Assembly: GCA_011390635.1 (NCBI GenBank)
Contig: JAABSA010000004.1
Location: forward strand, 84,448 to 148,447
Direction of reading: 5' to 3'
Length of the DNA stretch: 64,000 bases
Origin: Desulfotignum sp.
GTDB taxonomy: Bacteria > Desulfobacterota > Desulfobacteria > Desulfobacterales > Desulfobacteraceae
Positions 24,757 to 33,695 of this stretch are shown here, piece after piece. Each line of letters starts with the position of its first letter. The stretch's first letter is position 1. The translations under genes and the position numbers were made by a program. Below the pieces are notes generated by a model. The model was not told where the DNA came from. It did no database searches and was given only the letters and a program-made list of their open reading frames with translations.

Positions 24757-26973
24757 TCAGGCGGTCGGAAGTTCAATAATAAATTTTGCCCCCCGGGGCT
24801 GGTTGTCCTGAACCCGTATGACCCCGTTGTGGTCGGCAATGATAGAATTGACAATGGCAAGCCCCAATCCCATTCCGGTTTTTTTGGTGGAAAAGTAGGG
24901 CTCGAATAATTTGGTTTTTTCCTTATCAGAGATGCCTTTCCCGTTGTCGGCGATTTCAATTCTCACAATTTTCAATATGGTATCAAAAGATACATCAATG
25001 ACAATAGTCCCGTTTTTGTTGACCGCGGATACCGCATTGTCAATAAGATTGATGAACGCCTGTTTCATATGCTGGTGATCCAGTCTGAGTGTGGGCAGAT
25101 TTTCTTCAAATCTGGATATGATATTGACGGTTTCCAGTCCTTCCCGGTAAAGGGCAATGGTTTCTAAAATGATATTTTCAATTCTTGCCTGGGAGAAATT
25201 TACATCCGGAAATTTGGCAAACGTTGAAAACTGGTTTACCAGGTTCCGGATCAGATCCACATGTTCCACAATGGTATCGGCACAATTTGTAAACACCTCA
25301 TCATTGATTTCTTTTCCGTATTTGCGCTTGAGGCGCTGGGCAGACAGTTTGATGGGGGTTAACGGATTTTTTACCTCATGGGCGATACGCCGGGCAACTT
25401 CCCGCCATGCAGCCATTCGCTGGGCTTTTTCCAGTTCCGTGACATCATCGAACACCAGGACCGCACCAATGTTGCGGCCGGCATCATCTTTCAGGGTGCT
25501 GTAGTGCAAAGAAAAATGCTTGGGAGTGCCGGAGATTGTTGCAGAAATGGGCAGTTGAATATAATCCTGGCCGGCAGTGGCCTGTTCATGAATTTTGTCA
25601 GCCATTTGAAGGTATTCCCCCGTGAGAATCTGCCTGACATGACAGCCGATGATATGCTGTTTTTTAATGGCCAGCATGGATTCAGCTGATTTGTTTATGG
25701 TGGTGACGGAACCTGTGTCATTAATGGAGATAACACCGGCAGAAATGTTTTGTAAAACGATCTCAATATACTGCCTGCTTTTTTCCAGTTCCATATTCTG
25801 CTGTTTGAGCATTTCTCTGGATAAAGCAATCTGTTCTCTGCCAGCAGCCAGCTGGGTGGTCATGGAATTAAAAGATTTGATCAGGGTACCGATTTCATCA
25901 TCGGTTTCAAAATCGATCTGGTAATTAAGGTCACCTTTTGCGATCCGCTGTGTACCTTCGGCAAATTTCATAATGGGAACAGTGATGGATTTGGCCAGTT
26001 GAAACCCGAACCAGATGGCACAGAATACAACCAGCAGTGCCACTATGGACAGGGCAATATAATAGGAAATCTGGGCTGGTTTTTTGGTCAGTTTGAGCTG
26101 ATGGTATTCTTCCATTCCATCTAGAATGGCAGTGAGATTGTCAGAAAGATCCTTTGAAATCAACGTGGTTATGACAATATATCCCAATACTTTTTCTGGT
26201 GAAGAATCAAAGGGAATGGTGGACACGGTGCGCAAAAACTCTCCCTGGTCTATTGGCTGATAAATGGTGGTACTGGTTTTGTTTTCAGAAATTTTGTTCA
26301 GATCGGAAGTGGTCAGCAGTCCAAAATAAAGGGGTTCCAGTTCATTGGCCAAAGACAGGCTGACCCGTTTGGCATCCGGGGTATATACCTCCACGGCATG
26401 GCGGTTGAATGCCCGCTGGATCACCTGGGTATACCGGCTCAATTCGTTGTGATTTTCTTTTTCCAGAAGTTTTCTGGAATCAATCTGAAAAGCAGCCCGT
26501 TTGGCAAAAAACACATCTTTTTCTTCGATATAACTGTATAATTTTTGCCCCACCCCGAGAGAGCTTTCGAGGGTCTGTTCCACCGGGGCATTGAACCAGA
26601 ATGCAATGGAGGTGGAGATAAACTGAATGGAGAAAAAGAACAAAACGGTGGTTGGAACCAGAGCCAAAATCACAAAAGAGGTTATCAGCCGAGTTTTCAG
26701 CTTGGAGCCGAAGACATTGTTTTTTTTTTCGTAGTACAGTTTTGCCAGGTTCCGGAATACCAGCAGCAGCAATGTCAAAAGCAAAAGCAGATTGATATTG
26801 ATGAGAATGAACATCAATACCGTGCTGGAAAGGGGAAAATCAGTGCCAAAAGGGGTGATTCTTGTCTCAATCAGCGTAAGGAAGGCCACGGCAACCAGGA
26901 TAAGGAGGATAAAAAGCCCTTCTTTTTTCCGCCGGGACCGTTTTTGCTTATGATTTTCTATGGCATCTGTCAT
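24757..26973 (-). CDS. ntrY: NtrY-like membrane sensor histidine kinase
   Basis: The 738-residue protein has three N-terminal transmembrane helices (about 20-40, 50-75, 95-120), an extracytoplasmic segment (about 120-300) and a fourth helix (about 305-325). A HAMP linker follows (about 325-380), then a PAS domain (about 400-510) and the kinase core. The H-box RRIAHEVKNPLTPIKLSAQRL is characteristic of NtrY; ATP boxes are DNGKGIS and GMGLGLAIV. NtrY/NtrX systems respond to nitrogen or redox/envelope state in different bacteria. It lies between the DUF4390 gene (29 nt) and ntrX (55 nt). Confidence 0.93.
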   Translation of the reverse strand: MTDAIENHKQKRSRRKKEGLFILLILVAVAFLTLIETRITPFGTDFPLSSTVLMFILININLLLLLTLLLLVFRNLAKLYYEKKNNVFGSKLKTRLITSFVILALVPTTVLFFFSIQFISTSIAFWFNAPVEQTLESSLGVGQKLYSYIEEKDVFFAKRAAFQIDSRKLLEKENHNELSRYTQVIQRAFNRHAVEVYTPDAKRVSLSLANELEPLYFGLLTTSDLNKISENKTSTTIYQPIDQGEFLRTVSTIPFDSSPEKVLGYIVITTLISKDLSDNLTAILDGMEEYHQLKLTKKPAQISYYIALSIVALLVVFCAIWFGFQLAKSITVPIMKFAEGTQRIAKGDLNYQIDFETDDEIGTLIKSFNSMTTQLAAGREQIALSREMLKQQNMELEKSRQYIEIVLQNISAGVISINDTGSVTTINKSAESMLAIKKQHIIGCHVRQILTGEYLQMADKIHEQATAGQDYIQLPISATISGTPKHFSLHYSTLKDDAGRNIGAVLVFDDVTELEKAQRMAAWREVARRIAHEVKNPLTPIKLSAQRLKRKYGKEINDEVFTNCADTIVEHVDLIRNLVNQFSTFAKFPDVNFSQARIENIILETIALYREGLETVNIISRFEENLPTLRLDHQHMKQAFINLIDNAVSAVNKNGTIVIDVSFDTILKIVRIEIADNGKGISDKEKTKLFEPYFSTKKTGMGLGLAIVNSIIADHNGVIRVQDNQPRGAKFIIELPTA

Positions 26974-27002
26974 GGGGCAGCCAAAGATGGTGACAATAGG
27001 GG

Positions 27003-27593
27003 TTAATAGGTGAAATTAATCAGGTACCAGTCTGTTTCAACATCCCAGAAAGATACAAAGAAGAAAACATAATGCAAAGAGAAGGGAAGGGTTATTCTGG
27101 TTAGTTTTGCCTTGATCCTGATCTGGTATTTTTCTGCTTTGACCAGATTTTCCAAAGGAATCACCTGCAGGTTATCGACATCTGTCATCCAGTCCCGGGC
27201 CTTTTCAAAGGACTGGGTAACAGACGGTTTTTCATTTTTCCAGGGTCGAAAAACCGCATATTCCTGTTTCAGTGAATTATATTTTATGGTGGATGTGATT
27301 TCAATATCAGCTATTTTTTTGTCCAGCCAGGAGTCACTGGTTTTGTAAAGGGATACATAAAAGGTAAATGTTTTGGGAATACCGTTTTGGACCGCCTGGG
27401 TAATTTTGTCGGTAAATGCATTTTTTATCTCAAAATAGGTGAGTAGATCATCCCGTGTGTTCGCCAGCTTGATATTGGCCAAAACCGGGGTGTTATCAGC
27501 CTGGATGGCAAGCGGTGCAAGCAGGTGAACCAGAACAGTGAGAATCAGAAAAAAACAGGCCGGTTTTGCATTGTATATTAGTGGTGTCCTCAT
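27003..27593 (-). CDS. DUF4390 exported protein
   Basis: The 196-residue protein has an N-terminal hydrophobic segment ending about residue 32 (LLAPLAIQA), consistent with a signal peptide. A beta-rich DUF4390-type domain follows, with WLDKKIADIEITSTIKYN and a hydrophobic C-terminus ending ETDWYLINFTY. Function is unknown; genes of this family commonly sit directly before ntrY, as here. Its ATG overlaps the lpxC stop (ATGA). A periplasmic role sensing or supporting the NtrY extracytoplasmic domain is a reasonable guess only. Confidence 0.8.
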   Translation of the reverse strand: MRTPLIYNAKPACFFLILTVLVHLLAPLAIQADNTPVLANIKLANTRDDLLTYFEIKNAFTDKITQAVQNGIPKTFTFYVSLYKTSDSWLDKKIADIEITSTIKYNSLKQEYAVFRPWKNEKPSVTQSFEKARDWMTDVDNLQVIPLENLVKAEKYQIRIKAKLTRITLPFSLHYVFFFVSFWDVETDWYLINFTY

Positions 27594-28477
27594 GTCCCGG
27601 TATCCAGTTCCATGGTTGCAGGCCCGGTTTCCCAGGCGGTTTTGTTGTTCAGCAGTTCTTGGATGAACATGTGGTTCAGGGTATGGCCGGATTTGTGGGT
27701 GACAATGTGTCCCTGAATGGGCATGCCCAGCAGGGAAAAATCCCCTAAACTGTCCAGTAGCTTGTGCCGGACAAATTCATCCGGATACCGCAATCCTTCC
27801 GGGTTCAAGATTCTATCTTTATCAACCACAATGGCGTTTTCAAGGCTTCCGCCTTTACCCAGGCTGAATTTTTTCAATAATTCAAAATCCTGGATAAAAC
27901 CGAAGGTTCGGGCATGGCTGATCTCTTTTTCAAAATTATGTTTTGTCCGGTCAAAGGTAAGGCATTGTTTTCCAATGAAACACTGGTCAAAATCAATAGA
28001 GCAGGTGATCTTGAAACAGGGCTCGGGCCGGACCTCTACAAATTTATCCTGGTCCTGTACCCGGATGGTTTTTTTTACAATGATAAAATGTTTGGGCAGG
28101 CGCTGGGGCACAATACCGGCTGCTGTAAAAGCCCGGGTGAATTCTTTTGCACTGCCGTCCATAATAGGCATTTCATATTCATCCATTTCCACCAGGGCGT
28201 TGTCTATACCGAGTCCTGCAAAGCTGGCCATGAGGTGTTCGATGGTGGAGACAATGGCGCCGTTTATTCCCAGAACCGTTGCCAGACTGGTATCCACGAC
28301 CCGTTTGAAAAGGGCTGGTATTTCCTGGGTTCCGGGCAGGTCCACCCGCTTGAATTTGATACCATGGTTTTCCATGGCCGGCCTGACCATGATATTGTTT
28401 TTTTTGCCTGAATGAACCCCGGTCCCGGACAGGGCAACATTCTGTGCCAGGGTCTGCTGCCTGAAGGCTGTATCCAT
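27590..28477 (-). CDS. lpxC: UDP-3-O-acyl-N-acetylglucosamine deacetylase
   Basis: The 295-residue zinc deacetylase performs the first committed step of lipid A synthesis. Visible motifs are the substrate motif LSGTGVHSGKKN, zinc-binding STIEHLMASF, the catalytic MDGSAKEF, and the second zinc site VRHKLLDSLGDFSLLG with a later HKSGHTLNH. The start is ATG 28477 (MDTAFRQQ); the frame runs another 35 codons upstream but that part is unlike the family. It heads a seven-gene minus-strand operon and shows the organism has an outer membrane. Confidence 0.96.
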   Translation of the reverse strand: MDTAFRQQTLAQNVALSGTGVHSGKKNNIMVRPAMENHGIKFKRVDLPGTQEIPALFKRVVDTSLATVLGINGAIVSTIEHLMASFAGLGIDNALVEMDEYEMPIMDGSAKEFTRAFTAAGIVPQRLPKHFIIVKKTIRVQDQDKFVEVRPEPCFKITCSIDFDQCFIGKQCLTFDRTKHNFEKEISHARTFGFIQDFELLKKFSLGKGGSLENAIVVDKDRILNPEGLRYPDEFVRHKLLDSLGDFSLLGMPIQGHIVTHKSGHTLNHMFIQELLNNKTAWETGPATMELDTGT

Positions 28478-28586
28478 AAGTGTTTTCTTACAATTTAAGG
28501 GTCTGTGAAAATGTGTGGTATATATACCTGATTTTAATATACAAAGCAAAACAAATAAGAATTTTCTTTGGTTCAGGGACAAATTC

Positions 28587-28640
28587 TGGTAAACACCAAT
28601 AAAGAGAGCAACTTTTGGAGTTGGCTGACCTTGTTTACCA
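28587..28640. repeat. Inverted repeat, 9-bp arms, between lpxC and comM
   Basis: TGGTAAACA (28587-28595) and TGTTTACCA (28632-28640) are perfect inverted copies 36 nt apart. Between them lies a smaller possible hairpin CAACT-tttgg-AGTTG. Together they could fold into a branched leader upstream of comM (start 28689) or serve as two half-sites for the divergent promoters. This is symmetry only; no known family was recognised. Confidence 0.4.
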
Positions 28641-28688
28641 ACGCTGAAGTCAGAAAGTTAAGGAAAAAGATAAGATGTAAGGTGATCC

Positions 28689-30224
28689 GTGATCGCAAAA
28701 ACAAGTTCCTGCTCCCTGAACGGGATTGACGCATTTGTGGTGGACGTGGAAGTGGATATTTCCCTGGGCCTGCCGGTTTTCCAAATGGTGGGCCTGGCAG
28801 AAGCCTCTGTCAGGGAGAGCAAGGAACGGGTGCGGGCTGCGGTGAACAATTCCGGGTACAGCTTTCCTTTGGACCGGGTGGTGGTGAACCTGGCACCGGC
28901 TGATGTACAAAAAAGTGGTTCCGGACTGGATCTGCCCGTGGCTGTGGCCATTCTTGCAGCTTCTGGCCTGATTCCGGCCGATACCATGGAACCGTATCTG
29001 CTGTCCGGGGAATTGTCTCTGGATGGCAGGATAAAGCCTGTGCGGGGTGTTCTGCCCCTGGCACTCACAGCCCGGGAAATGGGGTTCAAGGGATTGCTGG
29101 TGCCAAAGGAAAATGCAGAAGAGGCTGCCATGGTGGGCGGGCTTGATGTGCTGCCTGTCACCTGCCTGAGCCAGGTAGTGGATTTTTTCAGCGGACATGC
29201 GGCCATTGTTCCCTGGATCCGGGATGAAACATACCTGCAGAAAACCTTTGCCAGGGCTGCAGATGGGGACCTGTCCGAAGTACAGGGCCAGGCCCATGCG
29301 AAACGGGCCCTGGAAATTGCGGCTGCCGGCGGACATCATCTTATGATGACCGGTCCTCCCGGGTCCGGCAAAAGCATGCTGGCCAAGCGCATGGCAACGA
29401 TTCTCCCCCTGTTGTCCTTTGCAGAAATTCTGGAAGTGGCCCGCATTTATTCGGTGGTGGGGGGACTGGAAACCTGGAAAAAAGAATCTGCAAACCGGCC
29501 CTTTAGAGCCCCCCATCACACCATTTCAGATGCCGGACTGGTGGGCGGCGGCTCCAGACCGCTTCCCGGTGAGATCAGTCTGGCCCACCACGGGGTTCTT
29601 TTCATGGATGAACTGCCGGAGTTCAAGAAAAACGCATTGGAAGTCCTGCGTCAACCCCTGGAAGACGGAAAAGTGACCATTGCAAGGGCAGGCATCAAAG
29701 CGGTTTTTCCCTGTCAGTTTATGCTGGTGGCTGCCATGAATCCCTGTCCATGCGGATATTTTTCCGAGCCCGGTAATGCTTGTACCTGCAGCCAGACCCA
29801 GATCCAGGCCTACAGGTCCAAAATATCGGGGCCCCTGGTGGATCGGCTGGATATTCAGGTGGCAGTGCCCCGGGTGGAATTTGCGGCCCTTGTCAATCCG
29901 AAAAAGGCTGAGAGTTCTGCTGTTGTCCGCAACCGGGTGGAGAAAGCACGGCAGATACAGGCACAACGCTTTGCCGATAGAGAGATCTTCTGCAATGCCC
30001 GCATGGGCAGCCAGGATATCCGCCAATGCTGCCGTGTGGACAAACATGGCCAGAATCTGCTGGCACAGGCATCAGAAAGCCTGATGCTCTCGGCCAGGGC
30101 ATGCCATTCCATTTTAAAGGTGGCCAGGACCATTGCCGATCTTGACAACGCATCGGATATCCGGACTGGACATCTGGCAGAGGCCATCCAGTATCGGGGG
30201 TTTGACCGGGGGATAATTTTTTGA
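28689..30224 (+). CDS. comM: YifB/ComM-family Mg-chelatase-like AAA+ ATPase
   Basis: The 511-residue protein starts at GTG 28689 behind TAAGG. It has the N-terminal Lon-protease-like fold (GLPVFQMVGLAEASVRESKERVR), a Walker A motif GPPGSGKSMLAKRM, the Walker B region LFMDELPEF, and the Cys-rich stretch MNPCPCGYF...CTC. A C-terminal Mg-chelatase domain completes it. ComM is a hexameric helicase that promotes branch migration when transformed DNA is integrated. With the type IV pilus operon in the window, DNA uptake competence is conceivable, although comM is widespread. It is monocistronic, divergent from lpxC. Confidence 0.95.
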   Translation: MIAKTSSCSLNGIDAFVVDVEVDISLGLPVFQMVGLAEASVRESKERVRAAVNNSGYSFPLDRVVVNLAPADVQKSGSGLDLPVAVAILAASGLIPADTMEPYLLSGELSLDGRIKPVRGVLPLALTAREMGFKGLLVPKENAEEAAMVGGLDVLPVTCLSQVVDFFSGHAAIVPWIRDETYLQKTFARAADGDLSEVQGQAHAKRALEIAAAGGHHLMMTGPPGSGKSMLAKRMATILPLLSFAEILEVARIYSVVGGLETWKKESANRPFRAPHHTISDAGLVGGGSRPLPGEISLAHHGVLFMDELPEFKKNALEVLRQPLEDGKVTIARAGIKAVFPCQFMLVAAMNPCPCGYFSEPGNACTCSQTQIQAYRSKISGPLVDRLDIQVAVPRVEFAALVNPKKAESSAVVRNRVEKARQIQAQRFADREIFCNARMGSQDIRQCCRVDKHGQNLLAQASESLMLSARACHSILKVARTIADLDNASDIRTGHLAEAIQYRGFDRGIIF

Positions 30225-30303
30225 GCACGTTACATCTTATACCCGAAAACGGCCCAATATTATTGGGATGAAAAAGAAAAATTTGAAAAACCAAGAGTTT
30301 TCC

Positions 30304-30331
30304 TTGCAAAAACGTATAATTCTATTATAAA
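30304..30331 (+). promoter_or_regulatory. Candidate sigma70 promoter for the 30456/iorAB operon
   Basis: TTGCAA (30304-30309) and TATAAA (30326-30331) are spaced by 16 nt. A perfect TATAAT also occurs at 30315-30320 but without a good -35. A transcript from here would carry a leader of about 115 nt before the ATG at 30456. The leader contains a perfect hairpin AGCCAT-aag-ATGGCT (30347-30361) and TCACA-gcc-TGTGA (30421-30433). Confidence 0.4.
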
Positions 30332-30455
30332 TACCGGTAAGGGTATAGCCATAAGATGGCTGTAATAAAGCTACATGGCAGTATTCTGCTGTAACATGCA
30401 CTGTACGTTGGAAAAAATTATCACAGCCTGTGATGTAAAATGAGAGGTGCCATTC

Positions 30456-30755
30456 ATGTGTAACCACACCCATGATCATTCCCATAACCATTCTCCTGCC
30501 CTTGTTCAGATTATGCCTGTATCCACCCCGCTTTTTGCGGTGTTTCAGTCAACCCGGCCACCGGCATGTGCCGTTGAAACCGGAAAATCCGATATCAGCC
30601 TGGTGCCGGTGCTGTTCATGGGGCTGATCCGTCATGGGGAAAAAAGCATGGTGGAAGGTTTTTTTGCTTTCGGTGCCATACAGTCATGCGAAGATATTGA
30701 CGGGTTCAAGGGATATGCTGCGTCCCTTGAAATCGCAGAAAAGCTATACGCGTAA
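30456..30755 (+). CDS. Small protein with N-terminal His-rich metal-binding-like motif
   Basis: The 99-residue protein starts at ATG 30456 with GAGAGG 8 nt upstream. It begins MCNHTHDHSHNHSP, with five His alternating with other residues plus one Cys, a pattern typical of Ni/Zn/Co binding tails. The rest (about 20-99) is a compact sequence ending GFKGYAASLEIAEKLYA that I do not recognise. It lies 28 nt before iorA, so it probably shares the iorAB transcript. It could bring metal to, or regulate, the downstream oxidoreductase, but nothing proves this. The good Shine-Dalgarno supports it being real. Confidence 0.6.
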   Translation: MCNHTHDHSHNHSPALVQIMPVSTPLFAVFQSTRPPACAVETGKSDISLVPVLFMGLIRHGEKSMVEGFFAFGAIQSCEDIDGFKGYAASLEIAEKLYA

Positions 30756-30783
30756 AAATTTACGTTTAAACCAAGGAGGACCA

Positions 30784-32637
30784 ATGCACAAACTTTTACA
30801 GGACAGCCCGGGCGAGAAAATCATGCTCCTGGGAAACGAAGCCATTGCAAGAGGGGCTGTGGAAGCAGGAGTGGCCTTTGCCACCACCTATCCGGGTACC
30901 CCTTCATCTGAAATCTCTCTGAACCTTTTCCAGATGTCCCGGGAAACCGATCTGTATTTTGAATACAGCACCAATGAAAAGGTGGCTCTGGAAGTGGCGG
31001 CAGCTGCTGCCAACTCCGGTCTTCGCACCTTTTGCATGATGAAGCATGTGGGGATCAACGTGGCGGCGGATCCGTTGATGACCCTGGCCTATGTGGGGGT
31101 TACTGCGGGCATGGTAATTCTCAGTGCTGATGATCCGGCCATGTTTTCCAGCCAGAATGAACAGGACAACCGGTATTATGCCAAGTTCGGCGGTCTGCCC
31201 ATGCTGGAGCCTTCATCAGTGGCCGAAGCCAAAGATATGATCAAAGCTGCGTTTGACCTGTCTGAAACCTTGAAACAGCCGGTGCTGCTGCGCACCACCA
31301 CACGGATCAACCATTCCAATGCATTTGTTACCTTTGGTGAAATAACCCCCCGCAAGACAAAGGGGCATTTTGTTCGTGATCCCCAGCGATGCGTCACCGT
31401 GCCTGCGGTGTCACGGGGCCTGCATGTCAAACTGCTGGAAAAATTGCAAAAAGCCGGGCAATTATCCGAAACATCCGCATTTAATCTCATACAAGGAGAG
31501 GGCCCCCTGGGTATTATTGCCAACGGGGTAAGCTTTTATTATGCTGCGGATGCGGTGAAAGATCTGGGACTGGAAGACCGGGCCAAAATTTTGCGCATGG
31601 GGTTTTCCAATCCCATGCCCGAGAAAATGATCAAGGATTTTCTGGCCGGATGTGAACGGGTCCTGGTGGTGGAAGAAGGAGAGCCCTTTATGGAAGAGGC
31701 GGTCAAGGCCTTTGCCCAGGAAGTCGGGATTGTTATTCCCATCAAGGGAAAATCCGATGATCTGTTCTCCCGGCTTTTTGAATATGATCCGGCCATGGTA
31801 AGGGAAAAAATGGCGGCTTTTTTCAATGTGGCCTATACTCCCGGACCGGCCGTGGATACCTCTGACATACCGGAAATTCCCATGCGGCCCCCGAATCTGT
31901 GTTCCGGCTGTTCCCACCGGGCCACGTTCTATGAGATCAAACAGGCTGCCAAAGACATGGACGTGATCTGCCCTACGGACATCGGATGTTATACACTGGG
32001 ATTTTTACCGCCTTTGAGCACTGGTGATTTTGTTATCTGTATGGGATCATCCGTCAGTTCCTCCTGTGGATTCAGCAAAGCCACGGACCAGAAAGTGGTA
32101 TCTTTCATCGGTGATTCCACATTTTTCCATTCCGGGATCACCGGGCTGGTCAATGCCGTGTTCAACAACCATAATTTTACCCTGGTCATCCTGGAAAATG
32201 ATATCACCGCCATGACCGGCCACCAGCCCCATCCAGGGGTGGATATGGAATTGTTCGGCCTGTCGGGACATGGCCGGATCAATATTGAAAAACTGGTCCG
32301 GGCCCTGGGGGTGCAGCATGTGTCGGTCATCAAGCCGTTCAAGGTGCAAAAAAGCATTGATACCATCAAAGAGGCCCTGGCTTTCAAGGGTGTGTCTGTG
32401 ATCATTTCACAGGAACCCTGTGCCCTGTATACCAAGAGTCTGAAACTGAAAACCGCCCGGCCCTTTGTGGTATCAAGCAAATGTGTGGATCACAAAGACT
32501 GTATCACCACCATTGCCTGTCCTTCTTTTTACCTGGATGCAGACAACCGGGTGGCCATTGATGCAAATACCTGTGTGGGGTGCGCAGTATGCGCCCAAAT
32601 CTGTCCTGAAAATGCCATCAGGCCCTTGAAAAAATAA
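30784..32637 (+). CDS. iorA: Indolepyruvate:ferredoxin oxidoreductase, alpha subunit
   Basis: The 617-residue subunit starts at ATG 30784 behind a strong AAGGAGGA; the frame extends upstream but not convincingly. It has the pyruvate-ferredoxin-oxidoreductase N-domain (TTYPGTPSSEISL) and a TPP-binding domain (CSGCSHRATFYEIK, IGDSTFFHSGITGL, ENDITAMTGHQPHPG). A C-terminal ferredoxin module has CVGCAVCAQICPENAI and a preceding Cys set. With IorB it decarboxylates indolepyruvate and other aryl pyruvates to aryl-acetyl-CoA, reducing ferredoxin. This is an anaerobic, oxygen-sensitive step in aromatic amino acid breakdown, or synthesis in reverse. Confidence 0.95.
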   Translation: MHKLLQDSPGEKIMLLGNEAIARGAVEAGVAFATTYPGTPSSEISLNLFQMSRETDLYFEYSTNEKVALEVAAAAANSGLRTFCMMKHVGINVAADPLMTLAYVGVTAGMVILSADDPAMFSSQNEQDNRYYAKFGGLPMLEPSSVAEAKDMIKAAFDLSETLKQPVLLRTTTRINHSNAFVTFGEITPRKTKGHFVRDPQRCVTVPAVSRGLHVKLLEKLQKAGQLSETSAFNLIQGEGPLGIIANGVSFYYAADAVKDLGLEDRAKILRMGFSNPMPEKMIKDFLAGCERVLVVEEGEPFMEEAVKAFAQEVGIVIPIKGKSDDLFSRLFEYDPAMVREKMAAFFNVAYTPGPAVDTSDIPEIPMRPPNLCSGCSHRATFYEIKQAAKDMDVICPTDIGCYTLGFLPPLSTGDFVICMGSSVSSSCGFSKATDQKVVSFIGDSTFFHSGITGLVNAVFNNHNFTLVILENDITAMTGHQPHPGVDMELFGLSGHGRINIEKLVRALGVQHVSVIKPFKVQKSIDTIKEALAFKGVSVIISQEPCALYTKSLKLKTARPFVVSSKCVDHKDCITTIACPSFYLDADNRVAIDANTCVGCAVCAQICPENAIRPLKK

Positions 32638-32664
32638 TGTTCAAACACGTAAGGATGCGAACGA

Positions 32665-33258
32665 ATGGAAACAACCAGATTAATCATCGTAGCAGTTGGC
32701 GGACAAGGCAATCTTCTTGCGTCCAAGGTGCTTGGCGAGGCAGCCTTGATTGCCGGGGTACCGGTGCGCATGAGTGAAATTCACGGCATGGCCCAGCGGG
32801 GCGGTGTGGTGGAATCGGCCATTGTATTCGGAGAAGCCCAAAGCTCCATTATTTCAGACGGTGAAGCTGATATCCTGCTGGGGTTTGAGCCGGCCGAAAC
32901 CCTGCGGGCCATCAAGCGGTGCAGCAAAAATACCCAGGTTATCACCAACACAGCCCCTGTGCCACCATTTACTGTGTCCGTGGGGTTGGGGACCTACCCG
33001 GATGTGGAAGAGATAAAAAAATTGATAAAAGCCAAGACAGCCGGACTGGTGGCCATTGATGCCATGGCCCTGGCCAGGGAAGCGGGCAGTCCCATGAGCG
33101 TCAATATCGTGCTGTTGGGTGCACTGCTCCAGACCGGAGCCCTGGGCTTTGCCAGAGATGTTGTGGAAGAGGCCATCAAACGCCGTGTCAAGCCGGCGTT
33201 TCTGGATGTAAACCTGAAAGCCTTTGATCTGGGCTTTACGGCAGCAGCCAATGCCTGA
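32665..33258 (+). CDS. iorB: Indolepyruvate:ferredoxin oxidoreductase, beta subunit
   Basis: The 197-residue subunit belongs to the gamma-type domain of 2-oxoacid oxidoreductases. It shows the N-terminal VGGQGNLLASKVLGEAAL, then HGMAQRGGVVESAIVFG, and the late SVNIVLLGALLQ. It follows iorA after 27 nt, with TAAGGA upstream of its ATG. Its end overlaps the aroQ start by 8 nt. Confidence 0.94.
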   Translation: METTRLIIVAVGGQGNLLASKVLGEAALIAGVPVRMSEIHGMAQRGGVVESAIVFGEAQSSIISDGEADILLGFEPAETLRAIKRCSKNTQVITNTAPVPPFTVSVGLGTYPDVEEIKKLIKAKTAGLVAIDAMALAREAGSPMSVNIVLLGALLQTGALGFARDVVEEAIKRRVKPAFLDVNLKAFDLGFTAAANA

Positions 33259-33691
33259 TATTTTTGTTATAAACGGTCCCAATTTGAATATGCTGGGAAA
33301 ACGGGAGCCGGAGGTTTACGGCTCCCAAACCCTGGATATAATAAACCGGGAACTGACAGCAACAGCAGAACCCCTGGGGCTGTCCCTTTATTTTTTTCAG
33401 TCCAACCACGAAGGGGCACTTGTGGACCGGATTCACCAGATGGTGGACCAGCCCCCTGCAGGGGTGATCATCAATCCGGGGGGGCTGACCCATACCAGCG
33501 TTGTTTTAAGAGATGCCCTGGTGATGCTTTCCTGCCCGAAGGTGGAGGTGCATCTGTCCAATATCTACAAAAGAGAACCTTTCCGCCACACCTCCCTGCT
33601 GTCGGATATCGTTACAGGCCAGATCACCGGATTCGGACATTTCGGGTACCATATGGCTCTGTTGTCCCTTCACCACCATCTGTCATCGTGA
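33251..33691 (+). CDS. aroQ: 3-dehydroquinate dehydratase, type II
   Basis: The 146-residue enzyme of the shikimate pathway shows all landmarks of the dodecameric type II class: INGPNLNMLGKREPEVYG (with the catalytic Arg and Tyr), FQSNHEGALVDRIH, INPGGLTHTSVVLRDAL, and EVHLSNIYKREPFRHTS. The ATG 33251 overlaps the end of iorB, so it is translationally coupled. Its product feeds chorismate, which is the precursor for both aromatic amino acids and futalosine-route menaquinone, whose enzyme MqnB is the next gene. Confidence 0.96.
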   Translation: MPDIFVINGPNLNMLGKREPEVYGSQTLDIINRELTATAEPLGLSLYFFQSNHEGALVDRIHQMVDQPPAGVIINPGGLTHTSVVLRDALVMLSCPKVEVHLSNIYKREPFRHTSLLSDIVTGQITGFGHFGYHMALLSLHHHLSS

Positions 33692-33695
33692 TGCC

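Noticed and set aside
28478..28582. 35-codon N-terminal extension of lpxC
   Set aside because: It is hydrophobic and unlike any LpxC; ATG 28477 gives the normal family start and length.
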